64,000 bases of DNA, taken from positions 62,001-126,000 of the forward strand of contig JBKYIJ010000009.1 of NCBI GenBank assembly GCA_047030855.1, in the 5' to 3' direction. Shown here one piece after another: positions 36,725 to 44,450 of this stretch; position 1 is the first letter of the stretch, and the number at the start of each line of letters is the position of its first letter. Position numbers and translations under genes: made by a program. Under the pieces are notes generated by a model. The model worked only from the letters and a program-made list of their open reading frames with translations, was not told where the DNA came from and did not search any database. The DNA comes from QVMM01 sp047030855 (GTDB lineage Bacteria > Bacteroidota > Bacteroidia > Bacteroidales > Dysgonomonadaceae).

Positions 36725-37540
36725 GTGATCACAACAGAGATTCTCAACCGAAAAGGTGCAATCAAATCCGATCTGATACCGAATGATGTAATAGATTTAT
36801 TAAATCAGGGTAAAATCGAGTCCGTAAATTTAACGGAATGGCTGAATGTAGATCAGAATATATTACTAAAAAAAGTACTGGCTGAATCAGGAAAAGAAAA
36901 TTATCTGCAAGATTGTAAAAAAGAGTTGTCCACACTCAAAACCCGGAGCATGGTACAATGTATTGCTTGTATAGGGACGAATCTTCTTAAACAATCGAAA
37001 CAGATCGGGGATAAAGATTTGTTCAAGCATTTGGCAGATCATAAATCGGACAGCGTGCGATGTTGGGCTTTGTATTTTATTGGTGCTGATACGACGCTAT
37101 CTCTCAAAGACAAACTAAACGGAATCAAACAGTTTGCAGCCGATAGCCATTTCGGAGTAAGAGAAATAGCTTGGATGGCTATACGGCAGGATATAATTGA
37201 TAATCTGGAAGAGTCAATCAGCATTTTATCGGAATGGACTTCCGACAGAGATCCCAATATACGCCGTTTCGCAAGTGAATCGACACGTCCAAGAGGCGTT
37301 TGGTGCAAACATATCGAGGCGTTAAAAATGAAACCCGAAATGGCTGTATCAATCCTCCGACCTTTAAGAAGCGACAGCAACAAATATGTTCAGGATAGCG
37401 TTGCCAATTGGATAAACGACGCAAGCAAAACAAATCCGCAATGGGTGGAGATGCTTTGTAAAAATTGGTTGAAAGAGTCTCCAACCAAAGAAACTCAGTA
37501 TATAGTAAAAAGGGCTTTAAGAAGCATCAATAAAAAATAA
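36725..37540 (+). CDS. AlkD/YhaZ-like DNA alkylation repair protein
   Basis: This 271-residue all-helical protein is built of HEAT-like repeats and starts at GTG 36725. Characteristic stretches are 'DSVRCWALYFIGADTTLSL', 'HFGVREIAWMAIRQDI', 'DPNIRRFASESTRPRGVWCKH' and 'SNKYVQDSVANWINDASKTN'; the arginine-rich 'RRFASESTRPRG' block is the clearest family mark. Relatives are DNA glycosylases that remove N3- or N7-alkylated purines without flipping the base. Whether this member is catalytic cannot be proved here. It follows yebC by 15 bases. Confidence 0.83.
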   Translation: MITTEILNRKGAIKSDLIPNDVIDLLNQGKIESVNLTEWLNVDQNILLKKVLAESGKENYLQDCKKELSTLKTRSMVQCIACIGTNLLKQSKQIGDKDLFKHLADHKSDSVRCWALYFIGADTTLSLKDKLNGIKQFAADSHFGVREIAWMAIRQDIIDNLEESISILSEWTSDRDPNIRRFASESTRPRGVWCKHIEALKMKPEMAVSILRPLRSDSNKYVQDSVANWINDASKTNPQWVEMLCKNWLKESPTKETQYIVKRALRSINKK

Positions 37541-37550
37541 CCGATAAAAA

Positions 37551-37580
37551 TTTGTATTTTATAATTTTTTCATATATTTG
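37551..37580 (+). promoter_or_regulatory. Bacteroidota-type promoter of the trp leader and trpB2-type gene
   Basis: TTTG (37551-37554), 18 bases, then TATATTTG (37573-37580) predict a start near 37586, just upstream of the leader peptide. Confidence 0.8.
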
Positions 37581-37602
37581 CAAATATCAAAATGACATAG
37601 AA

Positions 37603-37689
37603 ATGAATTTTCAGCTTACAAATACATATTGGTGGTGGCACTTACAAGAAACAAAAATTGTGAGTCACATTAGGTATGCATTAAAATGA
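37603..37689 (+). CDS. trpL: Trp leader peptide of an attenuator
   Basis: This 28-residue open frame starts at ATG 37603 and ends at TGA 37687-37689. It begins MNFQLTNTY and then has three consecutive tryptophans, W10-W12 (TGG codons 37630-37638), followed by HLQETK. It lies between a canonical promoter and a terminator hairpin, directly ahead of a tryptophan synthase beta gene. Ribosomes short of charged tRNA-Trp would stall on the triple Trp and switch the downstream RNA fold. The peptide itself probably has no function. It is too short to be found by ordinary gene calling. Confidence 0.88.
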   Translation: MNFQLTNTYWWWHLQETKIVSHIRYALK

Positions 37690-37715
37690 AAATTCAATAA
37701 AAATATAAATAGCTG

Positions 37716-37750
37716 ATCGCCTATCGTTCTCACGGTAGGCGATTTTTTTT
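37716..37750 (+). terminator. Attenuator terminator of the trpB2-type gene
   Basis: The stem is ATCGCCTATCG / CGGTAGGCGAT with loop TTCTCA (37716-37743) and eight T. It sits 44 bases before trpB, so it must be read through for expression. Its arms can instead pair with leader bases 37658-37664 and 37671-37675. Confidence 0.85.
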
Positions 37751-37793
37751 ATTAAAACACATTAAGAACAATCATAATATAAATTTAAAGAAA

Positions 37794-39149
37794 ATGAAAA
37801 AGAAAATTATCCTGAACGAAAACGACATCCCGAGACAATGGTATAACATAGTGGCTGATATGAAGAATAAACCCCTTCCTCCACTTAATCCGCAAACAAA
37901 ACAGCCGCTTAATCCTGAGGATTTAGAACCTATTTTCGCAAAAGAACTGATTGCCCAAGAGGTTTCGCAGGAAAGGTGGATCGAAATACCCGACGAAGTG
38001 CGGGAGCTGTATAAAATATGGAGACCGACGCCTTTGGTGAGAGCCTTTGGCTTGGAGAAGGCTCTGGATACGCCTGCACATATCTATTTCAAGAACGAAG
38101 GCGTGAGCCCTGTGGGATCTCACAAATTAAATTCCGCTATTCCTCAGGCTTATTACAATAAGAAACAGGGCGTGAAAAAACTGACAACCGAAACAGGAGC
38201 AGGACAATGGGGAGCAGCACTGAGTTTCGCGGCAAGCGTTTTCGGATTGGATCTGGAGGTTTATATGGTTAAAGTCAGCTACAATCAGAAACCTTATCGC
38301 AGAATGATGATGCAGACGTGGGGAGCTGACGTTTTTGCATCTCCCAGCAACAGAACGGAGGCGGGAAGAAAAATTTTGGCTCAGAACCCCAACGATTCGG
38401 GCAGTTTAGGAATAGCTATATCGGAAGCCGTAGAAGTGGCTGCGAAAGATCCTAATGCGAAATACACACTGGGAAGCGTACTTAACCACGTAGTACTCCA
38501 TCAGACAATAATCGGACTGGAAAGCGAAAAGCAAATGGAAATAGCAGGAGAATATCCTGATATTATAATCGGATGTTTCGGTGGCGGATCAAATTTCTCG
38601 GGGATTTCCTTCCCGTTCCTTCGCCACAAACTGACTGAAAATAAAAACATACGCGTCATAGCTGCCGAACCTGCCAGTTGTCCTAAATTGTCAAGAGGAA
38701 AATTTGAATATGACTTCGGAGACAGCGTTGGGTTAACACCTCTACTGCCGATGTACACTTTAGGACATGACTTCCATCCTGCCGATATTCATGCAGGAGG
38801 ATTGAGATATCACGGTGCAGGGACAATAGTAAGCCAGCTAAGAAAAGACGGATTAGTAGAAGTTCAGGACATCACGCAACTCGAAACATTTGAAGCGGGG
38901 AGATTGTTTGCAAATACGGAAGGTATAATTCCTGCCCCTGAGTCCACGCATGCTATTGCGTCAGCCATAAGAGAAGCTTTGAAGGCTAAAGAGGAAGGCA
39001 AAGAAAAGGTAATCCTTTTTAATCTGTCCGGACACGGGCTTATAGACATGACTGCCTACGATCAATTTCTGAACGGCGAAATGACTAACTACAATCTTTC
39101 GGATGAAGAGATTGCCAAAACGACAGACACTTTGGAAAAATTAGTGTAA
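37794..39149 (+). CDS. trpB: Tryptophan synthase beta-like PLP enzyme, TrpB2 type
   Basis: This 451-residue enzyme condenses indole with serine to tryptophan. The catalytic PLP lysine is K111 in 'PVGSHKLNSAIPQ'; the glycine-rich phosphate-binding loop is 'IGCFGGGSNFSG'. The long N-terminal extension ('ENDIPRQWYNIVADM') and 'RPTPLVRAFGLE' mark the TrpB2 branch, which usually stands apart from trpA. That is so here: no other trp gene is in the window. Expression is controlled by the leader peptide and attenuator directly upstream. TrpB2 enzymes often salvage free indole. The strong Trp control supports a real biosynthetic role. Confidence 0.95.
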   Translation: MKKKIILNENDIPRQWYNIVADMKNKPLPPLNPQTKQPLNPEDLEPIFAKELIAQEVSQERWIEIPDEVRELYKIWRPTPLVRAFGLEKALDTPAHIYFKNEGVSPVGSHKLNSAIPQAYYNKKQGVKKLTTETGAGQWGAALSFAASVFGLDLEVYMVKVSYNQKPYRRMMMQTWGADVFASPSNRTEAGRKILAQNPNDSGSLGIAISEAVEVAAKDPNAKYTLGSVLNHVVLHQTIIGLESEKQMEIAGEYPDIIIGCFGGGSNFSGISFPFLRHKLTENKNIRVIAAEPASCPKLSRGKFEYDFGDSVGLTPLLPMYTLGHDFHPADIHAGGLRYHGAGTIVSQLRKDGLVEVQDITQLETFEAGRLFANTEGIIPAPESTHAIASAIREALKAKEEGKEKVILFNLSGHGLIDMTAYDQFLNGEMTNYNLSDEEIAKTTDTLEKLV

Positions 39150-39163
39150 TTATATATTATTTG

Positions 39164-39222
39164 AAAAAACCATCAGCCGATATTCAGAATTATTCACCTG
39201 AATGGCTGGTGGTTTTTATTTT
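39164..39222 (+). terminator. Intrinsic terminator after the trpB2-type gene
   Basis: A long stem, AAAACCATCAGCC with GGCTGGTGGTTTT plus inner ATTCAG / CTGAAT, is followed by T-rich sequence. Confidence 0.85.
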
Positions 39223-39230
39223 CAAAAATC

Positions 39231-39238
39231 TATCTTTG
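39231..39238 (+). promoter_or_regulatory. TAnnTTTG promoter element before the lipoprotein gene
   Basis: TATCTTTG lies 27 bases before the ATG at 39266. Confidence 0.55.
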
Positions 39239-39265
39239 CAGGGATAACAGATATATATTGTCAGT

Positions 39266-39799
39266 ATGAAAATTTTTATTCTAAGCATAATCAGTATCTT
39301 AATAATTCTGCCGTTGTTCTTTTCCTGTGACAGTACCGACGACGACTCGGAAAAACCAAAAATAGAAATTATCAGTTTACCCGACACTCTATACATAGAT
39401 TCGATAGACAGCGCACATGTAATTGCGATCAGGTTGACAGACAACAAACTGTTATCATCATACAAAATACAGTTTATGCCAAGCCCGAATATGCCTTATC
39501 CCGATTCTATTTTTGGCAATTACAGGGACACATTGGCTTATCAAAGATATGTTTATCCATCCCGCATAAATATAGGAGGAAGAGATTCGATCACTATCAG
39601 GCAGATTATAACGCTTCCTTCTTCAACTTCGAAATTTGACAAAAACAGTAATGCAAATAAAACTTATAATGTCAGAACAGGCTATTATAATATACTTGTA
39701 GGATGCATAGACGCGGCAGGGAATTCTGATTCAATTATTTCGCCAAAAGATATAATGATATTGTATTCTTCCAAATTTTACAAGAACCCAAAAAAATAG
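39266..39799 (+). CDS. Putative lipoprotein of unknown function
   Basis: This 177-residue protein has a lipoprotein signal: a hydrophobic helix (about 3-19) ends in 'PLFFSC', Cys21, followed by the acidic 'DSTDDDSEKP', typical of outer-membrane lipoproteins exported to the surface in Bacteroidota. The rest looks like one immunoglobulin-like beta domain ('IEIISLPDTLYIDSI', 'VIAIRLTDNKLLSSYKIQF', 'YYNILVGCIDAAGNSDS'), somewhat like the DUF4625-type domain, which I cannot confirm. It converges with the next gene, with 4 bases between the stops. Confidence 0.7.
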   Translation: MKIFILSIISILIILPLFFSCDSTDDDSEKPKIEIISLPDTLYIDSIDSAHVIAIRLTDNKLLSSYKIQFMPSPNMPYPDSIFGNYRDTLAYQRYVYPSRINIGGRDSITIRQIITLPSSTSKFDKNSNANKTYNVRTGYYNILVGCIDAAGNSDSIISPKDIMILYSSKFYKNPKK

Positions 39800-39803
39800 A
39801 TTT

Positions 39804-40997
39804 TTATTTATCCTGCACAATTAAGTATGCCCGATACTTAGAATTTTGATTTACGGGACATAAGGATAAATATCCCGAATAAACTCTGTTGTTTTCACAA
39901 ATCAGAGGATATTCATTTCGCATATTCTTATCAACATCGAAAGTTCCCTGTGGACTATACTCTATATGAAAACTGCCTGTGGAATACTCCGATATGTATT
40001 TGTCACTTATACTCAATGCGATTCGTCCCATATTGCTTCTCAGATTTATTTCTACGCATGGATGGAGCAAAATCTTTTTTTCTTCATTCTGATAGATCAT
40101 CATATCCACTCCCAAATATCCGCAATAATCAGGCAGGATATGTTCTTTTATAAATTCCGACAAAACCATTCTTACATTTTCGAGTAAAGACAAATCAATA
40201 TAAGCTGATATTTTAGACTTTATAATTTCTTGAGAGCCAATAAAATTACTTAAATAAGCACCTTTATCATTCGTATTGAAGAGAGAAAGTCCTTCGTAAA
40301 CGAGAACTTTCTCTTTGACAGAAAATTCCATAGCAAAATCGGAAACCTTATCCAATGCTTTCTCCAACAAAACATAACCTTGTTTTCGAAAAAATCCGTG
40401 AAGTATTTGTATTTCGGCACGTGACAATTCTCCTTTCGGCAACCACAACAATCCCCTACCCGATGACGAATACGGCGCTTTGACAAGATAACTGACATTC
40501 GGATTGTTTTTCAATATATTTTCAATCTCCGAAATTGAAGTACAGAAACAAGGTAAAATATCTTCCGTGATTTCCGAAACCTCATTTATAAGAAAATCTA
40601 AACACTTGACAGAAGTTTTGCGGCTACAGAGATCTTTATAATTATCATTCCAAACAGGGAGGTTCAAATTAAGCCCGAGATCATTATTCAGCATTTCAAA
40701 CTGATGGATCGCCTGCGGAGATATACCCCATAAGTCCACCGACTCATTGCTTAAATTGTAATTTGAGATATTTCCCTTATCAAGGATGACAGGCATTTTA
40801 CCGAACTTTTCTTCTATGTTTATTATAAAACTATTGTCAATAGAATCATTGATCCACACAAAGTCATCCGGCAAAGCATACCATGCAGGCAGATAGGCAA
40901 GATCGCGCTGCATCATAACTACATTTGTAGGAGCCATATAGTATTTCGATCCGTTCAATACGGCAGATTCGTGTCCCGGATTAAAAAAGTGAATCAT
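39804..40997 (-). CDS. ATP-grasp-like protein of unknown substrate
   Basis: This 397-residue soluble protein starts 'MIHFFNPGHESAVLNGSKYY'. The middle contains 'YLVKAPYSSSGRGLLWLP', which resembles the ATP-binding lysine and glycine-rich loop of ATP-grasp ligases, followed by 'YVLLEKALDKVSDFAMEF' (second ATP-binding lysine region and a metal-site-like Glu) and 'CVEINLRSNMGRIALSI', where Glu and Asn fit the Mg-binding ENxR-type motif. It is likely a carboxylate-amine ligase-like enzyme of a Bacteroidota-typical family. I do not recognise a characterised member. It lies divergent from nothing obvious and shares no operon. Confidence 0.65.
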   Translation of the reverse strand: MIHFFNPGHESAVLNGSKYYMAPTNVVMMQRDLAYLPAWYALPDDFVWINDSIDNSFIINIEEKFGKMPVILDKGNISNYNLSNESVDLWGISPQAIHQFEMLNNDLGLNLNLPVWNDNYKDLCSRKTSVKCLDFLINEVSEITEDILPCFCTSISEIENILKNNPNVSYLVKAPYSSSGRGLLWLPKGELSRAEIQILHGFFRKQGYVLLEKALDKVSDFAMEFSVKEKVLVYEGLSLFNTNDKGAYLSNFIGSQEIIKSKISAYIDLSLLENVRMVLSEFIKEHILPDYCGYLGVDMMIYQNEEKKILLHPCVEINLRSNMGRIALSISDKYISEYSTGSFHIEYSPQGTFDVDKNMRNEYPLICENNRVYSGYLSLCPVNQNSKYRAYLIVQDK

Positions 40998-41069
40998 ATA
41001 TCAAACATTGCTTTAAGAGAAAAGCAAAGTTAATATAGAAGACTGTATAGTAAAAGATTTAGAAGAAAT

Positions 41070-41099
41070 AAAAGGCTATCCATCACGGGTAGCCTTTTA
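41070..41099 (-). terminator. Intrinsic terminator after asnB
   Basis: On the minus strand the stem AAAAGGCTACCC / GGATAGCCTTTT encloses GTGAT and is followed by T residues. Confidence 0.85.
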
Positions 41100-41124
41100 T
41101 TAAACCATTAAATAATATTTAAGC

Positions 41125-42786
41125 TTAATATGCTTTTTCATGTACAGTTTTGACAGCACGTCCCGAAGGATCTATCCTGTTTTTGAAAGCCGCATCCCAT
41201 TCCAAAGCAACAGGTGTACTGCACGCAACGGAAGGAACCGAAGGTACGCATTGGGCAGCCGACGCCGAAGGAAAATGTTCTTCATACATCGTCCTGTACC
41301 AATATTCTTCTTTTGACATCGGAGGATTGATCGGAAATCTTTCTGCGGCATGCTTCATTTGCTTGTCAGAGACTTTCTGTTCAGCAATTTCCTTTAACGT
41401 ATCAATCCAGCTATACCCCACTCCGTCCGAGAATTGTTCTTTTTGCCTCCAAACCACGCTCTCAGGCAAATAATCCTGAAAAGCTTCGCGTAAAATATAT
41501 TTTTCAATCTTGCCGTTACCGCACATCTTATCCTTTGGATTTATACTCATGGCTGCATCCAGAAATTCTTTATCCAAAAACGGGACTCTGCCTTCAACAC
41601 CCCATGCCGCAAGCGATTTGTTCGCCCTGAGACAATCATACAAATGCAGTTTATCAAGTTTGCGGACGGTCTCTTCATGCAAAGCCTTATCATCAGGCGC
41701 TTTATGAAAATACAAGTATCCTCCGAATATTTCATCAGAGCCTTCTCCCGACAATACCATCTTCACTCCCATCGACTTGATATACCTCGCAAGCAAATAC
41801 ATAGGAGTCGAAGCCCTGACGGTAGTTACATCATAAGTCTCGATGTGATAAATAACATCGCTCAAAGAGTCAAGAGCTTCCTCTACGGTAAAGTGAATTT
41901 CGTGATGCACCGTGCCGATATAATCGGCTACTTTTTTTGCAGCAATCAAATCCGGTGCACCTTTCAACCCTATGGCGAACGAGTGTAATTGTGGCCACCA
42001 AGCTTCCGTTTCATTATTGTTTTCGATCCTGCGCGCAGCAAATTTCTTTGCAATAGCGGATATTACAGACGAATCGAGTCCGCCGGAAAGCAAGACTCCA
42101 TACGGAACGTCTGACATCAGTTGTCTGTGAACTGCGTTTTCCAGCTCTTTTTTCAGCAGGTTCTTATCTGTTACATTATTCTTTACATTTTCATAATCCA
42201 TCCAGTCCTTCTTATACCATTGTTTTAACTCGCCATCTCTACTGTATAAGTAATGCCCGGGAGGAAATTCTTTGATATTCACACAAACGCCTTCCAACGC
42301 TTTTAATTCACTTGCCACGTAGAAATGTCCGTTTTCGTCGTGCCCCATATAGAGTGGAATTATACCGATATGATCCCTGCCTATCAGATATGAATTGTTC
42401 TTCTCATCATAAAGAGCAAAGGCAAAAATACCGTTGAGATCGTCAAATAATTTCACGCCTTTTTCCTGATACAATGCCAGAATTACCTCGCAATCCGAAT
42501 TGGATTGAAAACCATAATCCGCATATTTTTTACGAATTTCCTGATGATTATAAATTTCACCGTTTACAGCCAGCACCAGATTTTTATCTTTACTATACTG
42601 AGGTTGTCCGCCTGACTGTATGTCGACAATCGACAGCCTTTCGTGTACAAGAATAACATGTTGTCCGCAATGTATTCCCGACCAGTCAGGACCACGGTGA
42701 CGTATTTTTTTTGCCATTCTCAATGCCTGAGGGCGTAAACTTTCTATATCTTGTTCTAAATCAAATATTCCAACAAATCCACACAT
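41125..42786 (-). CDS. asnB: Asparagine synthase (glutamine-hydrolysing) AsnB
   Basis: This 553-residue enzyme makes asparagine from aspartate, ATP and glutamine. The N-terminal nucleophile Cys2 ('MCGFVGIFDL') begins the glutaminase domain, with 'RHRGPDWSG', 'HERLSIVD' and 'AVNGEIYNH'. The synthetase domain has the PP-loop 'YGVLLSGGLDSSVISAI' and 'VLSGEGSDEIFGGYLYFHKAP'. The C-terminal tail contains an Ala/Pro-rich stretch (about 505-535). It is monocistronic, ending at the hairpin at 41070-41099. Nothing in the upstream region (42787-42926) could be assigned. Confidence 0.96.
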   Translation of the reverse strand: MCGFVGIFDLEQDIESLRPQALRMAKKIRHRGPDWSGIHCGQHVILVHERLSIVDIQSGGQPQYSKDKNLVLAVNGEIYNHQEIRKKYADYGFQSNSDCEVILALYQEKGVKLFDDLNGIFAFALYDEKNNSYLIGRDHIGIIPLYMGHDENGHFYVASELKALEGVCVNIKEFPPGHYLYSRDGELKQWYKKDWMDYENVKNNVTDKNLLKKELENAVHRQLMSDVPYGVLLSGGLDSSVISAIAKKFAARRIENNNETEAWWPQLHSFAIGLKGAPDLIAAKKVADYIGTVHHEIHFTVEEALDSLSDVIYHIETYDVTTVRASTPMYLLARYIKSMGVKMVLSGEGSDEIFGGYLYFHKAPDDKALHEETVRKLDKLHLYDCLRANKSLAAWGVEGRVPFLDKEFLDAAMSINPKDKMCGNGKIEKYILREAFQDYLPESVVWRQKEQFSDGVGYSWIDTLKEIAEQKVSDKQMKHAAERFPINPPMSKEEYWYRTMYEEHFPSASAAQCVPSVPSVACSTPVALEWDAAFKNRIDPSGRAVKTVHEKAY

Positions 42787-42926
42787 AAGATTATCTTAAT
42801 TTACATCTATCTTTTATTATAACAATAAGACAAATATATATCAATAATTTTAAATAAAAACTATTTTAACATTAAAATAATGCGATATTAAAATTATTTG
42901 TTTCATTTTGAAATAATATGAAAACA

Positions 42927-42954
42927 AAAAACAGCAAGAATATCTTGCTGTTTT
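42927..42954 (-). terminator. Intrinsic terminator after fabG
   Basis: The stem AAAACAGCAAGA / TCTTGCTGTTTT with a 4-base loop, then T-rich sequence, lies on the minus strand 24 bases past the fabG stop. Confidence 0.85.
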
Positions 42955-42977
42955 CAATATATATTTAATAGTCTGAA

Positions 42978-43724
42978 TTACGCGTTCATCCCTCCACAAA
43001 CAGGAATAGCCTGTCCCGAAACATAAGAAGAAAGATCGGAAGCCAAGAATACCGCAACATTTGCAACATCCTCAGGTGTTCCTCCGCGACGCAACGGAAT
43101 TTGTTCCGCCCATTTTTTCTTAACGTCCTCAGGTAATACGCCAGTCATTTCAGTAATAATAAATCCGGGACAAATGCAGTTTGCACGAATATTTCTCGAA
43201 CCAAGTTCCTTCGCAATAGATTTAGCCAAACCTATCATACCTGCTTTAGAAGCTGAGTAGTTAGTCTGCCCTGCATTACCCGACAAGCCCACAACAGAAC
43301 TCATATTTATAATGCTCCCCGATTTTTGCTTCATCATCACAGGAGTTACGGCATGAATAAAATTAAATGCCGATTTCAGGTTTACATTGATAACCATATC
43401 CCACTGTTGTTCAGTCATACGCATCATCAGTCCGTCGCGTGTAATACCCGCATTATTTACAAGAATGTCTATGCGTCCGAAATCTTTTACAATTTCGTCA
43501 ACAACCTTATGTGTATCTTCAAAGTTAGCGGCGTTAGAAGCATAACCTTTTACTTTGACTCCAAACGCAGCAATTTCTTTCTCAGTTTGCTTGGCATTGT
43601 CGTCTATTGATAAATCGGTAAATGCTATATTTGCTCCTTCCTGTGCAAATTTTAAAGCTATTGCTTTTCCAATACCACGTGCAGCCCCTGTTACAACAGC
43701 TGTCTTTCCTTCAAGTAATTTCAT
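42978..43724 (-). CDS. fabG: 3-oxoacyl-ACP reductase FabG
   Basis: This 248-residue short-chain dehydrogenase reduces beta-ketoacyl-ACP with NADPH in fatty acid elongation. The Rossmann motif is 'VTGAARGIGKAIA' (11-23), then 'NNAGITRDG', and the catalytic S142, Y156 and K160 are in 'INMSSVVGLSGNAGQTNYSAS'. The C-terminal 'YVSGQAIPVCGGMN' is typical of FabG. It follows the TetR gene by 28 bases on the same strand, so the two are probably co-transcribed, and ends at the hairpin at 42927. Confidence 0.95.
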   Translation of the reverse strand: MKLLEGKTAVVTGAARGIGKAIALKFAQEGANIAFTDLSIDDNAKQTEKEIAAFGVKVKGYASNAANFEDTHKVVDEIVKDFGRIDILVNNAGITRDGLMMRMTEQQWDMVINVNLKSAFNFIHAVTPVMMKQKSGSIINMSSVVGLSGNAGQTNYSASKAGMIGLAKSIAKELGSRNIRANCICPGFIITEMTGVLPEDVKKKWAEQIPLRRGGTPEDVANVAVFLASDLSSYVSGQAIPVCGGMNA

Positions 43725-43752
43725 GATTTTTATTCGTTATAATTAATCTTAT

Positions 43753-44340
43753 TTATTTTTTAGCTTTGATTCCGTGAAAAATCAAATGGGAAATATTTTC
43801 ATATCTCATAGAGTCCGAGCTTATCGGGCTTATAAGCCCTCTGATATATGGAAGTTCCAAACCCCGCAAAGCATGGTGCAGCAATTCGGCAGTCATATCC
43901 ACATCGGGCATTTCCAATGTCCCTTCATCTACTCCGTCCTGTAAAATCTGTTTTAAAACCTCTATCTCTTTTTTGTCGTAAGCTTTTCTTACGCTTTGCA
44001 CACGCCAAATATCGCGAAAAAAATCTGCCCTTAAAGTCCCGTTTCGGAATACGACTTTCTTTATCGCATCCAATCTTGTATAAAAAAACAACAGAAGTTT
44101 CTCATCGGCAGGAAGTTTTTTTGAAGCCACATTCTGCAAATCTTCGTACATATGTTCCAATTCAGACTCTACAACTGCCTGAAAAACCTCATTTTTATTA
44201 TTGAAATATGTATAAAGCGTCCGACGTCCCCGATGAGAAGCAATGGCGATATCGTTCATGGTTGTATTCTCCACTCCAAGTTTGGCAAACAGTTGCCTCG
44301 CCACTTCTATAAGCATATTTCTTGTTTTGGAGATAGCCAT
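43753..44340 (-). CDS. TetR/AcrR family transcriptional regulator
   Basis: This 195-residue repressor-type protein has an N-terminal helix-turn-helix ('VARQLFAKLGVENTTMNDIA', 'HRGRRTLYTYFNNKNEVFQA', within about 10-55) and a helical ligand-binding domain behind it. It lies between the EmrAB-TolC-like pump and fabG on the same strand. It could control either, or fatty acid genes as FadR/FabR-type TetR proteins do; the sequence does not decide. Confidence 0.9.
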   Translation of the reverse strand: MAISKTRNMLIEVARQLFAKLGVENTTMNDIAIASHRGRRTLYTYFNNKNEVFQAVVESELEHMYEDLQNVASKKLPADEKLLLFFYTRLDAIKKVVFRNGTLRADFFRDIWRVQSVRKAYDKKEIEVLKQILQDGVDEGTLEMPDVDMTAELLHHALRGLELPYIRGLISPISSDSMRYENISHLIFHGIKAKK

Positions 44341-44450
44341 AAATTCTTAAATTGCACAGTGAAATAATTTCTGTGCAAAAATAATACAAAATAAGTTGAG
44401 AACAGCGTTTAATTGCTTTTTTTCACAAATAAAACACCAAATTGTCAGCA

